Shown here: positions 1 through 8,997 of the stretch, piece by piece
Layout: every line of letters starts with the position of its first letter
How positions within the stretch are numbered: position 1 is the stretch's first letter
Assembly: GCA_947476875.1 (NCBI GenBank)
Contig: CANJSG010000004.1
Span: 1 to 50,647, forward strand
Length of the DNA stretch: 50,647 nucleotides
Source of the DNA: Verrucomicrobiota bacterium
GTDB taxonomy: Bacteria > Verrucomicrobiota > Verrucomicrobiia > Limisphaerales > CANJSG01
Reading direction: 5' to 3'
Translations under genes and position numbers: made by a program
Notes under the pieces: model-generated
Told to the model about the DNA's origin: nothing
What the model saw: only the letters and a program-made list of their open reading frames with translations
Databases searched by the model: none

Positions 1-900
<900 letters not shown>

Positions 901-975
901 TCACGGAATACGAAATACGAAGGACAGGCTCCTGCTGGTCCGCACGTAAGTCGTAAACCTGAAATCGGAAATCAA

Positions 976-1383
976 ATGGCCACGCTGAAACTCGAAATCG
1001 TCACCCCGGAAGCGAAGATCTACTCCGAGGACGTCGACATGGTCACGCTCCCCGGTGTCGAGGGTGAAATGGGCATCTACCCGATGCACATTGCGCTCAT
1101 GACCCAGGTCACCTCCGGCGAGATCGTCGCCCGCAAGGGTGGCCAGGACTACTATCTCGCCGTCGGCGAAGGCTTCGTCGAGATCACCGGCGACCGCGTC
1201 GCCGTGCTGACCGATATGGCCATCAAGGCCGACGACATCGACGAACAGAAGGCGGAGGAAGCCCGCAAGCGCGCCGAAGCCCGCCTCTCCGAGAAGCTGA
1301 GCGACGAGGAATCCGCGACCGTCCAAGCCGCGCTGCTCAATTCGCTGACCCAGCTCAACGTCAAACGCCGCCGCCGCAACTGA
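976..1383 (+). CDS. atpC: F0F1 ATP synthase subunit epsilon
   Basis: MATLKLEIVTPEAKIYSEDVDMVTLPGVEGEMGIYPMH...; directly downstream of atpD. Confidence 0.96.
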   Translation: MATLKLEIVTPEAKIYSEDVDMVTLPGVEGEMGIYPMHIALMTQVTSGEIVARKGGQDYYLAVGEGFVEITGDRVAVLTDMAIKADDIDEQKAEEARKRAEARLSEKLSDEESATVQAALLNSLTQLNVKRRRRN

Positions 1384-1412
1384 GCGCGCTTCCGCTTCCA
1401 AACCAATTCACG

Positions 1413-1442
1413 AAAGGGACGCTGACCGGCGTCCCTTTTTTT
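1413..1442 (+). terminator. Rho-independent terminator after atpDC
   Basis: 10-bp stem AAAGGGACGC / GCGTCCCTTT, 6-nt loop, followed by a T-run (ccctttttttg). Confidence 0.85.
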
Positions 1443-1536
1443 GTGGCCGCCGACGTGAGGAGGCGGATCGTTCTCCGCAGATTTCCCTCCCCGGCCGCGC
1501 CGCGCCTTGGTTCTCTTCCTGAAACCACCGCGCGCC

Positions 1537-1959
1537 ATGTCCGACGACCCGATCAAGTCCCGCCGCTTTGTCACCGCGTCCGAGTCCGTCACGGAACAAA
1601 CGCCGTTCACGCTCAACGCCTGGCTCAGCCGTCCCGACATCGTGCCCTGCGGCGAGCTGCTCATGGTCCGCGCCACGATGGCTCCGGGCGACAACCATCC
1701 ATTCCACCACCATCCCACGCGCGAGGAGATCATCTACATCGTCAGCGGACAGGCGGAGCAATGGTGCGGACGCGAGCAGCGCGTGTTGAAGCCCGGCGAA
1801 ATGGTCCTCATCCCCAAGGGCGAGGTCCACGGCACCTACAATCCCTTCCGCGAACCCGTTGTCTTTCTCGCCATCCTTTCCCCGGCGAATGCCGCCGAGC
1901 CGTCCGTCGTCGACGTGTCGATGGAGGCACCTTGGAACACCCTCCGTTCGGCGACATGA
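1537..1959 (+). CDS. Cupin domain-containing protein
   Basis: APGDNHPFHHHPTREEIIYIVSGQAEQW...LKPGEMVLIPKGEVHGTYNP is the cupin motif 1/2 pattern. Start chosen at MSDDPIK, inside ORF 1507..1959. Confidence 0.85.
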   Translation: MSDDPIKSRRFVTASESVTEQTPFTLNAWLSRPDIVPCGELLMVRATMAPGDNHPFHHHPTREEIIYIVSGQAEQWCGREQRVLKPGEMVLIPKGEVHGTYNPFREPVVFLAILSPANAAEPSVVDVSMEAPWNTLRSAT

Positions 1960-4043
1960 GATTGAACCTCCAACCGAATGATTCCGCCGCAGCTGAAGCA
2001 TCGGCCCAAATTGTTCTTCGGATTTGGAACTTCCTTCGGCCGCCATGGATTCGTCATTCGGCATTGGCCCTGTCCTTCACTTTGCTCTCCGCTTCGGGCG
2101 CCGACCTCGCTCCACTTCGCTACAACAATCCCGGCCTCGCCGTGGATCTCGGCGTCGGGCTCTGGTCCGTGCCCATTCCGTATGATGCCGATGGCGATGG
2201 CGACTTCGACCTAATCGTCGTCTGCCACGACAAGCCCTACCAAGGCACCTACCTGTTCGAGAACACCTCCGGCGACACGGCGACGAACAAGCTGCCCGTC
2301 TTCAAGGCCGCCCGGCGTCTTGGGAAAGGCTTGGAAAACGCCATGCCGTCCTACGTCGATGGCCGCCTTTGTGTGCTCACGCCGGGTTTCGAGCATCCGG
2401 ACTTCCTCAAGATCGGCCTCGATGCCGGCGTGAAACTGCCGACGGCGTTCAGCGCGCGGACCTCGGCCGAGAACACGAGCAAGAAGCCCTTCAAACTGCG
2501 CGGCTCCCAGTGGCGCTATGTCGATCTCGACGGCGACGGCCGGCTCGATCTCGTCAACGGCGTCGGCGACTGGTCGCAATACGGCTGGGACAACGCCTAC
2601 GACTCGCTTGGTCATTGGACCAACGGCCCGCTTCACGGCTTCGTCTATTGGCTGCGCAACACGAACTCCTCCGCGTCGCCTGCCTACGCCAAGGCCGCGA
2701 TGCTCCACACCACCGATGGCCGACCCATCGACGTCTTCGGAACGGTTTCTCCGAGCTTCGCCGACTTCGATGGCGACGGTGACCTGGACCTGCTTTGCGG
2801 CGAGTTCCTCGATGGCTTCACCTATTTCGAGAATATCGGTTCGCGCACCCAGCCACGATTCGCTCCCGGCCGTCGCGTCAAGATGGCCGATGGAAACCCC
2901 GTGGCGATGGACCTCTGCATGATCGTTCCCGTCGCCTTCGACTGGGACAAGGACGGCGACTTCGACCTCATCGTCGGTGACGAAGATGGCCGCGTCGCCT
3001 TCGTGGAAAACACGGGCAAGCTCGATGCCTCGCACACGCCGATCTTCAAGGCTCCCGTCTACTTCAAACAGGAAGCGGATCAGTTGAAGAGCGGTGCGCT
3101 CGCCACGCCGGTGGTCTTCGATTGGGATGGCGACGGCGACCTCGACATCCTCAGCGGCAATACCGCGGGCTACATCGAATTCTTCGAAAACGTAGGCCGG
3201 ACGTCCCCGCCCGGCCAGAATACCACCTTGCCGGGCGAGGACGCCCGGCCTACGCCGCGATGGGCCGCGCCGAAACGTCTCGAAGCGGGCGGAAAAGTCT
3301 TCCGTATCACGGCCGGAACGAACCGTTCCATCCAGGGACCGGCCGAAGCGAAGTGGGGCTACACCACGTTCACCATCGCCGACTGGGATGGCGACGGCCT
3401 GCCCGACATTGTTCTCAATTCCATCCTCGGCGAAGTGGTCTGGCTGAAGAACGTCGGCTCCCGGAAATCCCCGAGCCTCGCCGCCGCCCAACCGGTCGAG
3501 GTCGAATGGAACTCGCCGCAGCCGAAGCTGGAGTGGGGCTGGTGGACGCCGAGGGGCAAGGCGTTGCTCACCCAGTGGCGCACCACGCCGCTTGCGTATG
3601 ACTTCACCGGCGACGGGCTCGTCGATCTGGCGATGCTGGACCACGAGGGGTTTCTCGTCCTGTTCGAGCGCGCCAAACAGGACGGCAAGCTGATCCTGAA
3701 GCATCCCCAACGCGTCTTCCTGGATGAACAGGGCGCACCGCTTCGTTTGACCGAGAAGACCGCCGGTGGCAGCGGACGCCGCAAACTCGCCGTGACCGAT
3801 TGGGACGGCGACGGACGCTTCGACCTGCTGCTGAATTCCGCCAATGCCAACTTCCTCCGCCAAGTCGACCATCGCGACGGGAAGTGGGTCTTCCGCGACA
3901 TGGGCGCGCTCAGCCCGCGCAACATCGAGGGCCACGATGTCAGTCCCGGCACGGTCGACTTCGACGGAGACGGCGTGCCCGACTTCCTCGGCGGCGCCGA
4001 GGACGGCCGATTCTACCATCTGAAAAACCCGCGCTCAAAATGA
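1956..4043 (+). CDS. FG-GAP/VCBS repeat-containing secreted protein
   Basis: About nine D-x-D-x-D-G repeats (DADGDGDFDLIVV, DLDGDGRLDLVNG, DFDGDGDLDLLCG, DWDKDGDFDLIVG, DWDGDGDLDILSG and others). ATGA overlap with the upstream cupin gene and with the downstream sialidase gene. Confidence 0.88.
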   Translation: MRLNLQPNDSAAAEASAQIVLRIWNFLRPPWIRHSALALSFTLLSASGADLAPLRYNNPGLAVDLGVGLWSVPIPYDADGDGDFDLIVVCHDKPYQGTYLFENTSGDTATNKLPVFKAARRLGKGLENAMPSYVDGRLCVLTPGFEHPDFLKIGLDAGVKLPTAFSARTSAENTSKKPFKLRGSQWRYVDLDGDGRLDLVNGVGDWSQYGWDNAYDSLGHWTNGPLHGFVYWLRNTNSSASPAYAKAAMLHTTDGRPIDVFGTVSPSFADFDGDGDLDLLCGEFLDGFTYFENIGSRTQPRFAPGRRVKMADGNPVAMDLCMIVPVAFDWDKDGDFDLIVGDEDGRVAFVENTGKLDASHTPIFKAPVYFKQEADQLKSGALATPVVFDWDGDGDLDILSGNTAGYIEFFENVGRTSPPGQNTTLPGEDARPTPRWAAPKRLEAGGKVFRITAGTNRSIQGPAEAKWGYTTFTIADWDGDGLPDIVLNSILGEVVWLKNVGSRKSPSLAAAQPVEVEWNSPQPKLEWGWWTPRGKALLTQWRTTPLAYDFTGDGLVDLAMLDHEGFLVLFERAKQDGKLILKHPQRVFLDEQGAPLRLTEKTAGGSGRRKLAVTDWDGDGRFDLLLNSANANFLRQVDHRDGKWVFRDMGALSPRNIEGHDVSPGTVDFDGDGVPDFLGGAEDGRFYHLKNPRSK
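3191..3254. repeat. Inverted repeat embedded in-frame in the VCBS gene
   Basis: Arms CGTAGGCCGGACGTCCCCGCCCGGC (3191-3215) and GCCGGGCGAGGACGCCCGGCCTACG (3230-3254); 23/25 complementary. Confidence 0.85.
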
Positions 4044-5128
4044 AGCTCCCCATCGCCGTCCTGCTCGTCGCCAGTTCCCTTTCGCTCTTCGCCGCCGACC
4101 TCGCGTCGCAGCCCGGGCTGGTGAAGTCGGAGTTCATCTATGAGGCCGCGCCGTTTCCCGAGTGCCATGCGTCGACGATCGTGGAAACGAAAGCCGGCCT
4201 CGTCTCCGCCTGGTTTGGTGGAACGCGTGAAAAGAATCCCGACGTCGGCATCTGGGTGTCGCGGTTCATCGGTGGCAAATGGACCTCGCCCGTCGAGGTC
4301 GCCAACGGCGTGCAGTCGCCCACCAAACGCGTGCCGACGTGGAACCCCGTTCTCTTCCAGCCGAAACAGGGTCCGTTGCTCTTGTTCTTCAAAGTGGGGC
4401 CGAGCCCGCAGACTTGGTGGGGCGAAGTCGTCGAGTCCGACGACGGCGGCGTCACTTGGAAGAACCGCCGCCGCCTGCCGGACGGAATCTTGGGTCCGAT
4501 CAAGAACAAGCCCGTCCAGCTTTCTGACGGCACGATCCTTTCGCCCACGAGCAATGAGGATCCGGAGACCGACGCGTGGCGCGTCTACTTCGAGCGCAGC
4601 ACCGACAACGGCCGCACTTGGACGGCGACGCCTTTCGTGAATGACGGAAAAACCATCGGCGCGATCCAGCCGAGCATGCTGTTTCATCCGGATGGTCGAC
4701 TTCAGGCGATCGGCCGTTCGCGGCAGAATCGGATCTTCGACGTCAGCTCCTCCGACGGCGGCAAGACCTGGGGAACGATGACGCTCGGGGCGCTGCCGAA
4801 TCCGAACTCCGGCACCGACGCGCTCACGCTCAAGGACGGACGCCATCTCATCGTCTACAACCACGTCCCCGGCCTGCCCGGGCAATGGGGTGGAAAAAGG
4901 TCGCCGCTCAACGTCGCCGTCAGCCGTGATGGCAGGACATGGGATGCGGCCCTCGTGTTGGAAGAGGAGCCGAACATGGAGTTCAGCTATCCGGCCGTCA
5001 TCCAGTCGGCCGACGGGCTCGTGCAGATCACCTACACGTGGAAACGCCGGCGCGTGAAACATGCGGTGGTCGATCCGGGCAAGCTCGTCACGCATCCGAT
5101 GGCCGAAGGCGCGTGGCCTTCGAAGTAG
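4040..5128 (+). CDS. Exo-alpha-sialidase / BNR-repeat family protein
   Basis: Signal peptide MKLPIAVLLVASSLSLFAADL. Asp-box-like SxDxGxTW elements: ESDDGGVTWKN, STDNGRTWTA, SSDGGKTWGT, SRDGRTWDA. Confidence 0.88.
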   Translation: MKLPIAVLLVASSLSLFAADLASQPGLVKSEFIYEAAPFPECHASTIVETKAGLVSAWFGGTREKNPDVGIWVSRFIGGKWTSPVEVANGVQSPTKRVPTWNPVLFQPKQGPLLLFFKVGPSPQTWWGEVVESDDGGVTWKNRRRLPDGILGPIKNKPVQLSDGTILSPTSNEDPETDAWRVYFERSTDNGRTWTATPFVNDGKTIGAIQPSMLFHPDGRLQAIGRSRQNRIFDVSSSDGGKTWGTMTLGALPNPNSGTDALTLKDGRHLIVYNHVPGLPGQWGGKRSPLNVAVSRDGRTWDAALVLEEEPNMEFSYPAVIQSADGLVQITYTWKRRRVKHAVVDPGKLVTHPMAEGAWPSK

Positions 5129-5209
5129 CAGGGAGCAGACGGTGCACGGAACATGGCTCCGCCAGATTCTCAGTTCCCCTCGTTGGCTTCGTTCCCTAGT
5201 CTGGCGGCG

Positions 5210-7006
5210 ATGTCGCTTTGGCGTCGGATCTCCCAGTTCTACAAACCCGAAAGCCCCCGTTTGGCGGGTGTATTCCTGCTGCTCGTGGCCGGAATCGGCG
5301 CGAACCTCCTCAAGCCCTGGCCGGTCGCGCTGCTGATCGATTCCGTGCTCGATTCCAAGCCGCTGCCGGCTTGGTTGCACGCGGCCTCGGGGTGGACGCC
5401 CGCTGCGTCGGTATTCGCGCTGGCGGTCGCGGCCTTCTGCCTCTACGTGCTGCACGGGTCCATCGACGCGGCCCAGAACTACGCCGCCATCGGCATCGGC
5501 CTGCGCGGGCTCATGCGGGCCCGCAACGCCGTCTTTGCCTGCCTCCAGCGGCTCTCGATGAAGTTTCATCACGGAACAAAGACCGGAGACCTGATCTACC
5601 GCGCCTCGTGGGACACGTATTCGGTGCAGACGCTCTTCCAGCAGGGCGCGCTCACGATGCTGAAGGCCGGCCTGACGCTGGTGGGTATGACCGCCTTCAT
5701 GCTGGCGCTCAATTGGCGCCTGACGCTGGTAGCCTTGGCCATCGTTCCGCTCCTCGTCGCGGCCATCCGCTTCTTCGGCCGCAAGATGACCGAGCGCGGC
5801 CTGGCGGCGCAGCAGGCCGACAGCGCGGTGACGACGCACGTGCAGCAGACGGTGACGGCGCTGCCGTTGATCCAGAGCTACACACGGGAAGACTACGAGC
5901 TGGGCCAGTTCTCCGCACAGACGGAAGACGCCCAGCAGAAGCGCCTCAAACAGCACGCGTGGGAGTTGATCTACTGGCTTGTGATCGGCGGCATTTTTGG
6001 GCTGGGTGCGGCGCTGATCATCTGGGTCGGTGGCCTCGAAGTGCTCGCCGGCAAGCTGACCAAGGGCGACCTCTTCATCTTCCTCAGCTACCTCGGCCAG
6101 CTCTACGACCCGCTCAACCAGCTCTCGCATGTCGGTGCGACCGTCTCCAGCGCCACCGCCGCGGCTGGGCGCGTGCTCGAGCTTCTCGACGCCCCCGAAG
6201 ATGTGAAGGACGCGCCCAACGCACGCGCCGTGGTTCGTGGGTCGAAGTCGAGCATCGCCGGGTCGCTGGCTGTCACGGGTGCCATCACCTTCGACGACGT
6301 CCACTTCGGCTATTCCTCGGACCGCGAGATTCTCAAGGGCCTGACGTTCGAGCTGAAGGCCGGCGAATCCGCCGCGGTTATCGGCCCCAGCGGCGTCGGC
6401 AAGACGACGTTGATGAACCTGCTGCCGCGCTTCTACGATCCGGTATCAGGGACAGTGCGGCTGGATGGCGCGGATCTGAGGCAACTCAAGTTGCGGGATC
6501 TCCGTTCGCAGATCGCCGTCGTGTTGCAGGAGCCGATCCTTTTGCCGACGACCATCGCTGAAAACATCGCCTACGGCCGGCCCAACGCCTCGCGCGAGGA
6601 GATCGAGAACGCGGCGCGCTCCGCGAACGCCGACGTCTTCATCCGCCGCCTGCCGCAGGGTTACGACACGCAGGTGGGCGACGGGGCCGCGCGTCTTTCC
6701 GTCGGCGAACGGCAGCGGCTGAACCTCGCCCGCGCCTTTCTCAAGGATGCCCCGATCCTGTTGCTGGATGAGCCCACCAGCGCTCTCGACGCCGAGAGCG
6801 AGGAGCTCGTCGTGCGCAGCTTCCACGAACTCATGAAAGGCCGGACCGTGCTGATGGTGGCCCATCGCCTCAGCACGATTCGCCGCGTCGACAAGATCCT
6901 CGTCCTGAACGATGGCCGCCTCGCCGAATGTGGCAACCACGACGAACTCAGCCAGCGCGATGGCTACTACGCCCGGGTCACGCGCGGGCAGATCGCGCTG
7001 GAATAG
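5210..7006 (+). CDS. ABC transporter, fused permease/ATP-binding protein
   Basis: Walker A GPSGVGKTT, signature LSVGERQRLNLARAFL, Walker B ILLLDEPTSALD, H-loop MVAHRLSTI; N-terminal ABC membrane domain. Start chosen at MSLWRRISQF. Confidence 0.95.
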   Translation: MSLWRRISQFYKPESPRLAGVFLLLVAGIGANLLKPWPVALLIDSVLDSKPLPAWLHAASGWTPAASVFALAVAAFCLYVLHGSIDAAQNYAAIGIGLRGLMRARNAVFACLQRLSMKFHHGTKTGDLIYRASWDTYSVQTLFQQGALTMLKAGLTLVGMTAFMLALNWRLTLVALAIVPLLVAAIRFFGRKMTERGLAAQQADSAVTTHVQQTVTALPLIQSYTREDYELGQFSAQTEDAQQKRLKQHAWELIYWLVIGGIFGLGAALIIWVGGLEVLAGKLTKGDLFIFLSYLGQLYDPLNQLSHVGATVSSATAAAGRVLELLDAPEDVKDAPNARAVVRGSKSSIAGSLAVTGAITFDDVHFGYSSDREILKGLTFELKAGESAAVIGPSGVGKTTLMNLLPRFYDPVSGTVRLDGADLRQLKLRDLRSQIAVVLQEPILLPTTIAENIAYGRPNASREEIENAARSANADVFIRRLPQGYDTQVGDGAARLSVGERQRLNLARAFLKDAPILLLDEPTSALDAESEELVVRSFHELMKGRTVLMVAHRLSTIRRVDKILVLNDGRLAECGNHDELSQRDGYYARVTRGQIALE

Positions 7007-7050
7007 TCCGGCGAGTAGGCTTCGATGACCCGGCAGTCGGCTTGCAGCGT

Positions 7051-7092
7051 GCGGACGTGGCGAAATGGCAGACGCGCCGGGCCTAGGATTCC
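7051..7092 (+). pseudogene. tRNA-Leu-like 5'-half fragment (decayed)
   Basis: GCGGACGTGGCGAAATGGCAGACGCGCCGGGCCTAGGATT resembles the acceptor/D-arm/anticodon-loop half of tRNA-Leu(UAG). The D-loop is one base short, the anticodon stem is mispaired, and no matching acceptor 3' strand is found. Confidence 0.4.
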
Positions 7093-7625
7093 ATGCCTCC
7101 TCTTTTCACCGGGTTCCAAACGGAGGCGCTTTGAGTCGCAAAATGCCTGTCTCCATTGATCAAAAATAAGTTTTCACGCCGATTGGAAGGGTTCGGCTGA
7201 TGGACGCGCAAGTGTAGCAAAAGTGTCGCATCCAGAAGGAAGGGGAATCCCCGCCCGTTCGTTGTAAACGGCGGTCAAAAACACGGCCGTAACATGTATC
7301 GGCGGCGATACAGCCCCCGCTCGACAACGGCCTTTTTCAAAACCCCTGCCCAAGCGCACCACTTTCTGCGTTTAGCTGGTTGTGAAGACACAGGTTAGCC
7401 TCTGAAGAAACCAGGCACCGAAGCTCTTTGGGAAAAACTCTGCTCGGTTCAGCAACAGGAACAGAGCTTCAGGTTCCCTTTTGGAAGTTCCTCCTGCCTG
7501 CTGGATTCGATTACAGAAGGGCCTCCGTGAACCGCTGATGGCGGCCGTCGAACCGCAGCGACACGTTGCCCGCCTCGCCGTCTCGTTCGATCAATCCGGC
7601 GCAGGTCGGTCCGGGGCCGTTCGCG

Positions 7626-7706
7626 TTAGCGCGGCTTGGGGAGATGGGGAAGGATCGTCCTCCACTGGGCGTCGCCCAGGTCGGTCGGGAAGCAGGCGTT
7701 CTGCAT
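7626..7706 (-). pseudogene. IS5-family-like transposase N-terminal relic
   Basis: Minus-strand reading MQNACFPTDLGDAQWRTILPHLPKPR-stop, then RERPRTDLRRI after the stop; resembles the N-terminus of IS5-type transposases (xPSDLTDxQWxxLxPLLP). Confidence 0.6.
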
Positions 7707-7820
7707 CGCCCCAACTCCGCTGCCGCGCCGGATTCAAAGCCGTTTCCCGCCGGCCGTTGACAAGCATCCGGCCTCTCTTTACCGCTTGATTTAGAAACGG
7801 ACGGTCTCAAACAGGCTCTT

Positions 7821-8333
7821 ATGAAATGGCGGACGGCTCCAAATCCAATCGGGGAAAACGATGGCGCAGTCCTGCTTCGCCGCATCCGCTTCTGCGTGGC
7901 GGTGGTCATCGTCGGCCTCGTGCTCAGTGGCATCAGCGCGTTTCCGCTGGAGTGGCAGTTGGACGTGGCGGTGAAGCTGACCGGAACCGAAGGCCCGGTG
8001 GGCTCGTGGCTGGAACGCGCCCGGGTCGCCGTGGTTGAGACTAATGCCCGGCATCCGATCATCTTCTACGGAACCGACTGGCTGGCCTTCGGGCATTTCG
8101 CCATCGCCGTGCTTTTCTTCGGGGCGTGGATTGATCCAGTGAAGAACCAGTGGCTCTTCCTCGGCGGCCTGATTGTCTGCGCGTTGGTCATCCCCTTCGC
8201 GCTCATCGCCGGTGGCGTTCGTGGTATTCCCTTGGGGCATCGGCTGGTGGACTGCTCCTTCGGCGTCCTCGGCGCTGTTCCGATGTGGCTCGGCCTGGGT
8301 TGGACGCGACGGCTGGGCGCAGGAGGCTATTGA
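7821..8333 (+). CDS. Hypothetical membrane protein
   Basis: 170-aa ORF with several hydrophobic segments (FCVAVVIVGLVLSGISAF, WLFLGGLIVCALVIPFALIAGG). Confidence 0.6.
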   Translation: MKWRTAPNPIGENDGAVLLRRIRFCVAVVIVGLVLSGISAFPLEWQLDVAVKLTGTEGPVGSWLERARVAVVETNARHPIIFYGTDWLAFGHFAIAVLFFGAWIDPVKNQWLFLGGLIVCALVIPFALIAGGVRGIPLGHRLVDCSFGVLGAVPMWLGLGWTRRLGAGGY

Positions 8334-8345
8334 GCGCGGTGCCGA

Positions 8346-8717
8346 TCAGATTCCGATCGCCTTGGCGTTGCGGGTAAGGTGGCTTTGGATCGAACCGCAG
8401 ACGTGGTGGCAGAGTTCGAAGATGCCGGGATCGGCGATGAAGTAGATCACGCTCAATCCTTCCTTGCGGCGCCCTAAAACGCCCGCCTGGGTCAGGCTTT
8501 GGAGATGGCGCGAGGTGTTGGCCTGGGTCAGCCCCGTGGCGGCCATAAGCTCGGTCACGGATTTCTCACCCTGCTCCAGTGCACGGATCAGCTTCAGGCG
8601 GCTGGGTTCGCCCAGGACACGGAACCGGGCGGCGATCAGCTCCAGGGCCTCGTCCGTCATTTCAACCGGAACAGGTCCGGCCACTTTCTTCTTTGCCACG
8701 GGTCCAGCAGACATCAT
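8346..8717 (-). CDS. ArsR/SmtB-family winged-helix transcriptional regulator
   Basis: RFRVLGEPSRLKLIRALEQGEKSVTELMAATGLTQANTSRHLQSLTQAGVLGRRKEGLSVIYFIAD. Start placed at the internal MMSAG because the longer ORF (to 8753) overlaps the operator palindrome. Confidence 0.9.
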   Translation of the reverse strand: MMSAGPVAKKKVAGPVPVEMTDEALELIAARFRVLGEPSRLKLIRALEQGEKSVTELMAATGLTQANTSRHLQSLTQAGVLGRRKEGLSVIYFIADPGIFELCHHVCGSIQSHLTRNAKAIGI

Positions 8718-8734
8718 TTCGGCTTGCGTGTCTA

Positions 8735-8748
8735 TATATGCGCATATA
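8735..8748. promoter_or_regulatory. Putative ArsR-family operator palindrome
   Basis: Perfect 14-bp palindrome TATATGCGCATATA in the divergent gap between the ArsR gene and the DUF2892 gene. Confidence 0.7.
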
Positions 8749-8759
8749 CTCATTTAATT

Positions 8760-8981
8760 ATGCCTACTGAAAAAGCCATCCGCGTCCTCGCCGGTGCCAT
8801 GGTCCTCACCAGCCTCGTCCTCGCCCATTACGGTAGTCCGAAATGGCTCCTGCTGACGGCCTTTGTCGGACTAAACCTCATCCAATCCGCCTTCACCGGA
8901 TTCTGTCCGGCCGAGATCGTCCTCACGAAGCTTGGAATCACCCGGGGCGGTTGCTGCGCCCAGTCGAAGACCAGGGACTAA
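8760..8981 (+). CDS. DUF2892 (YgaP-like transmembrane) protein with Cys-rich tail
   Basis: MPTEKAIRVLAGAMVLTSLVLAHYGSPKWLLLTAFVGLNLIQSAFTGFCPAEIVLTKLGITRGGCCAQ. Confidence 0.88.
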   Translation: MPTEKAIRVLAGAMVLTSLVLAHYGSPKWLLLTAFVGLNLIQSAFTGFCPAEIVLTKLGITRGGCCAQSKTRD

Positions 8982-8997
8982 CGCCCGCCGCGCCGCC

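Noticed and set aside
2211-4019. 602-aa minus-strand ORF opposite the VCBS gene
   Set aside because: Antisense shadow of a high-GC coding gene; low-complexity V/E/D-rich translation, and the + strand has clear FG-GAP repeats.
4013-6304. 763-aa minus-strand ORF
   Set aside because: Opposes convincing sialidase and ABC transporter genes; the composition (R/H/G/D-rich) is typical of antisense frames.
7398-7472. Possible small RNA hairpin GAAGCTCT...AGAGCTTC
   Set aside because: Only an 8-bp stem with a ~40-nt loop; no promoter or terminator visible.
7481-7789. 102-aa plus-strand ORF
   Set aside because: Overlaps the IS5-like relic on the opposite strand; no protein-like motif.
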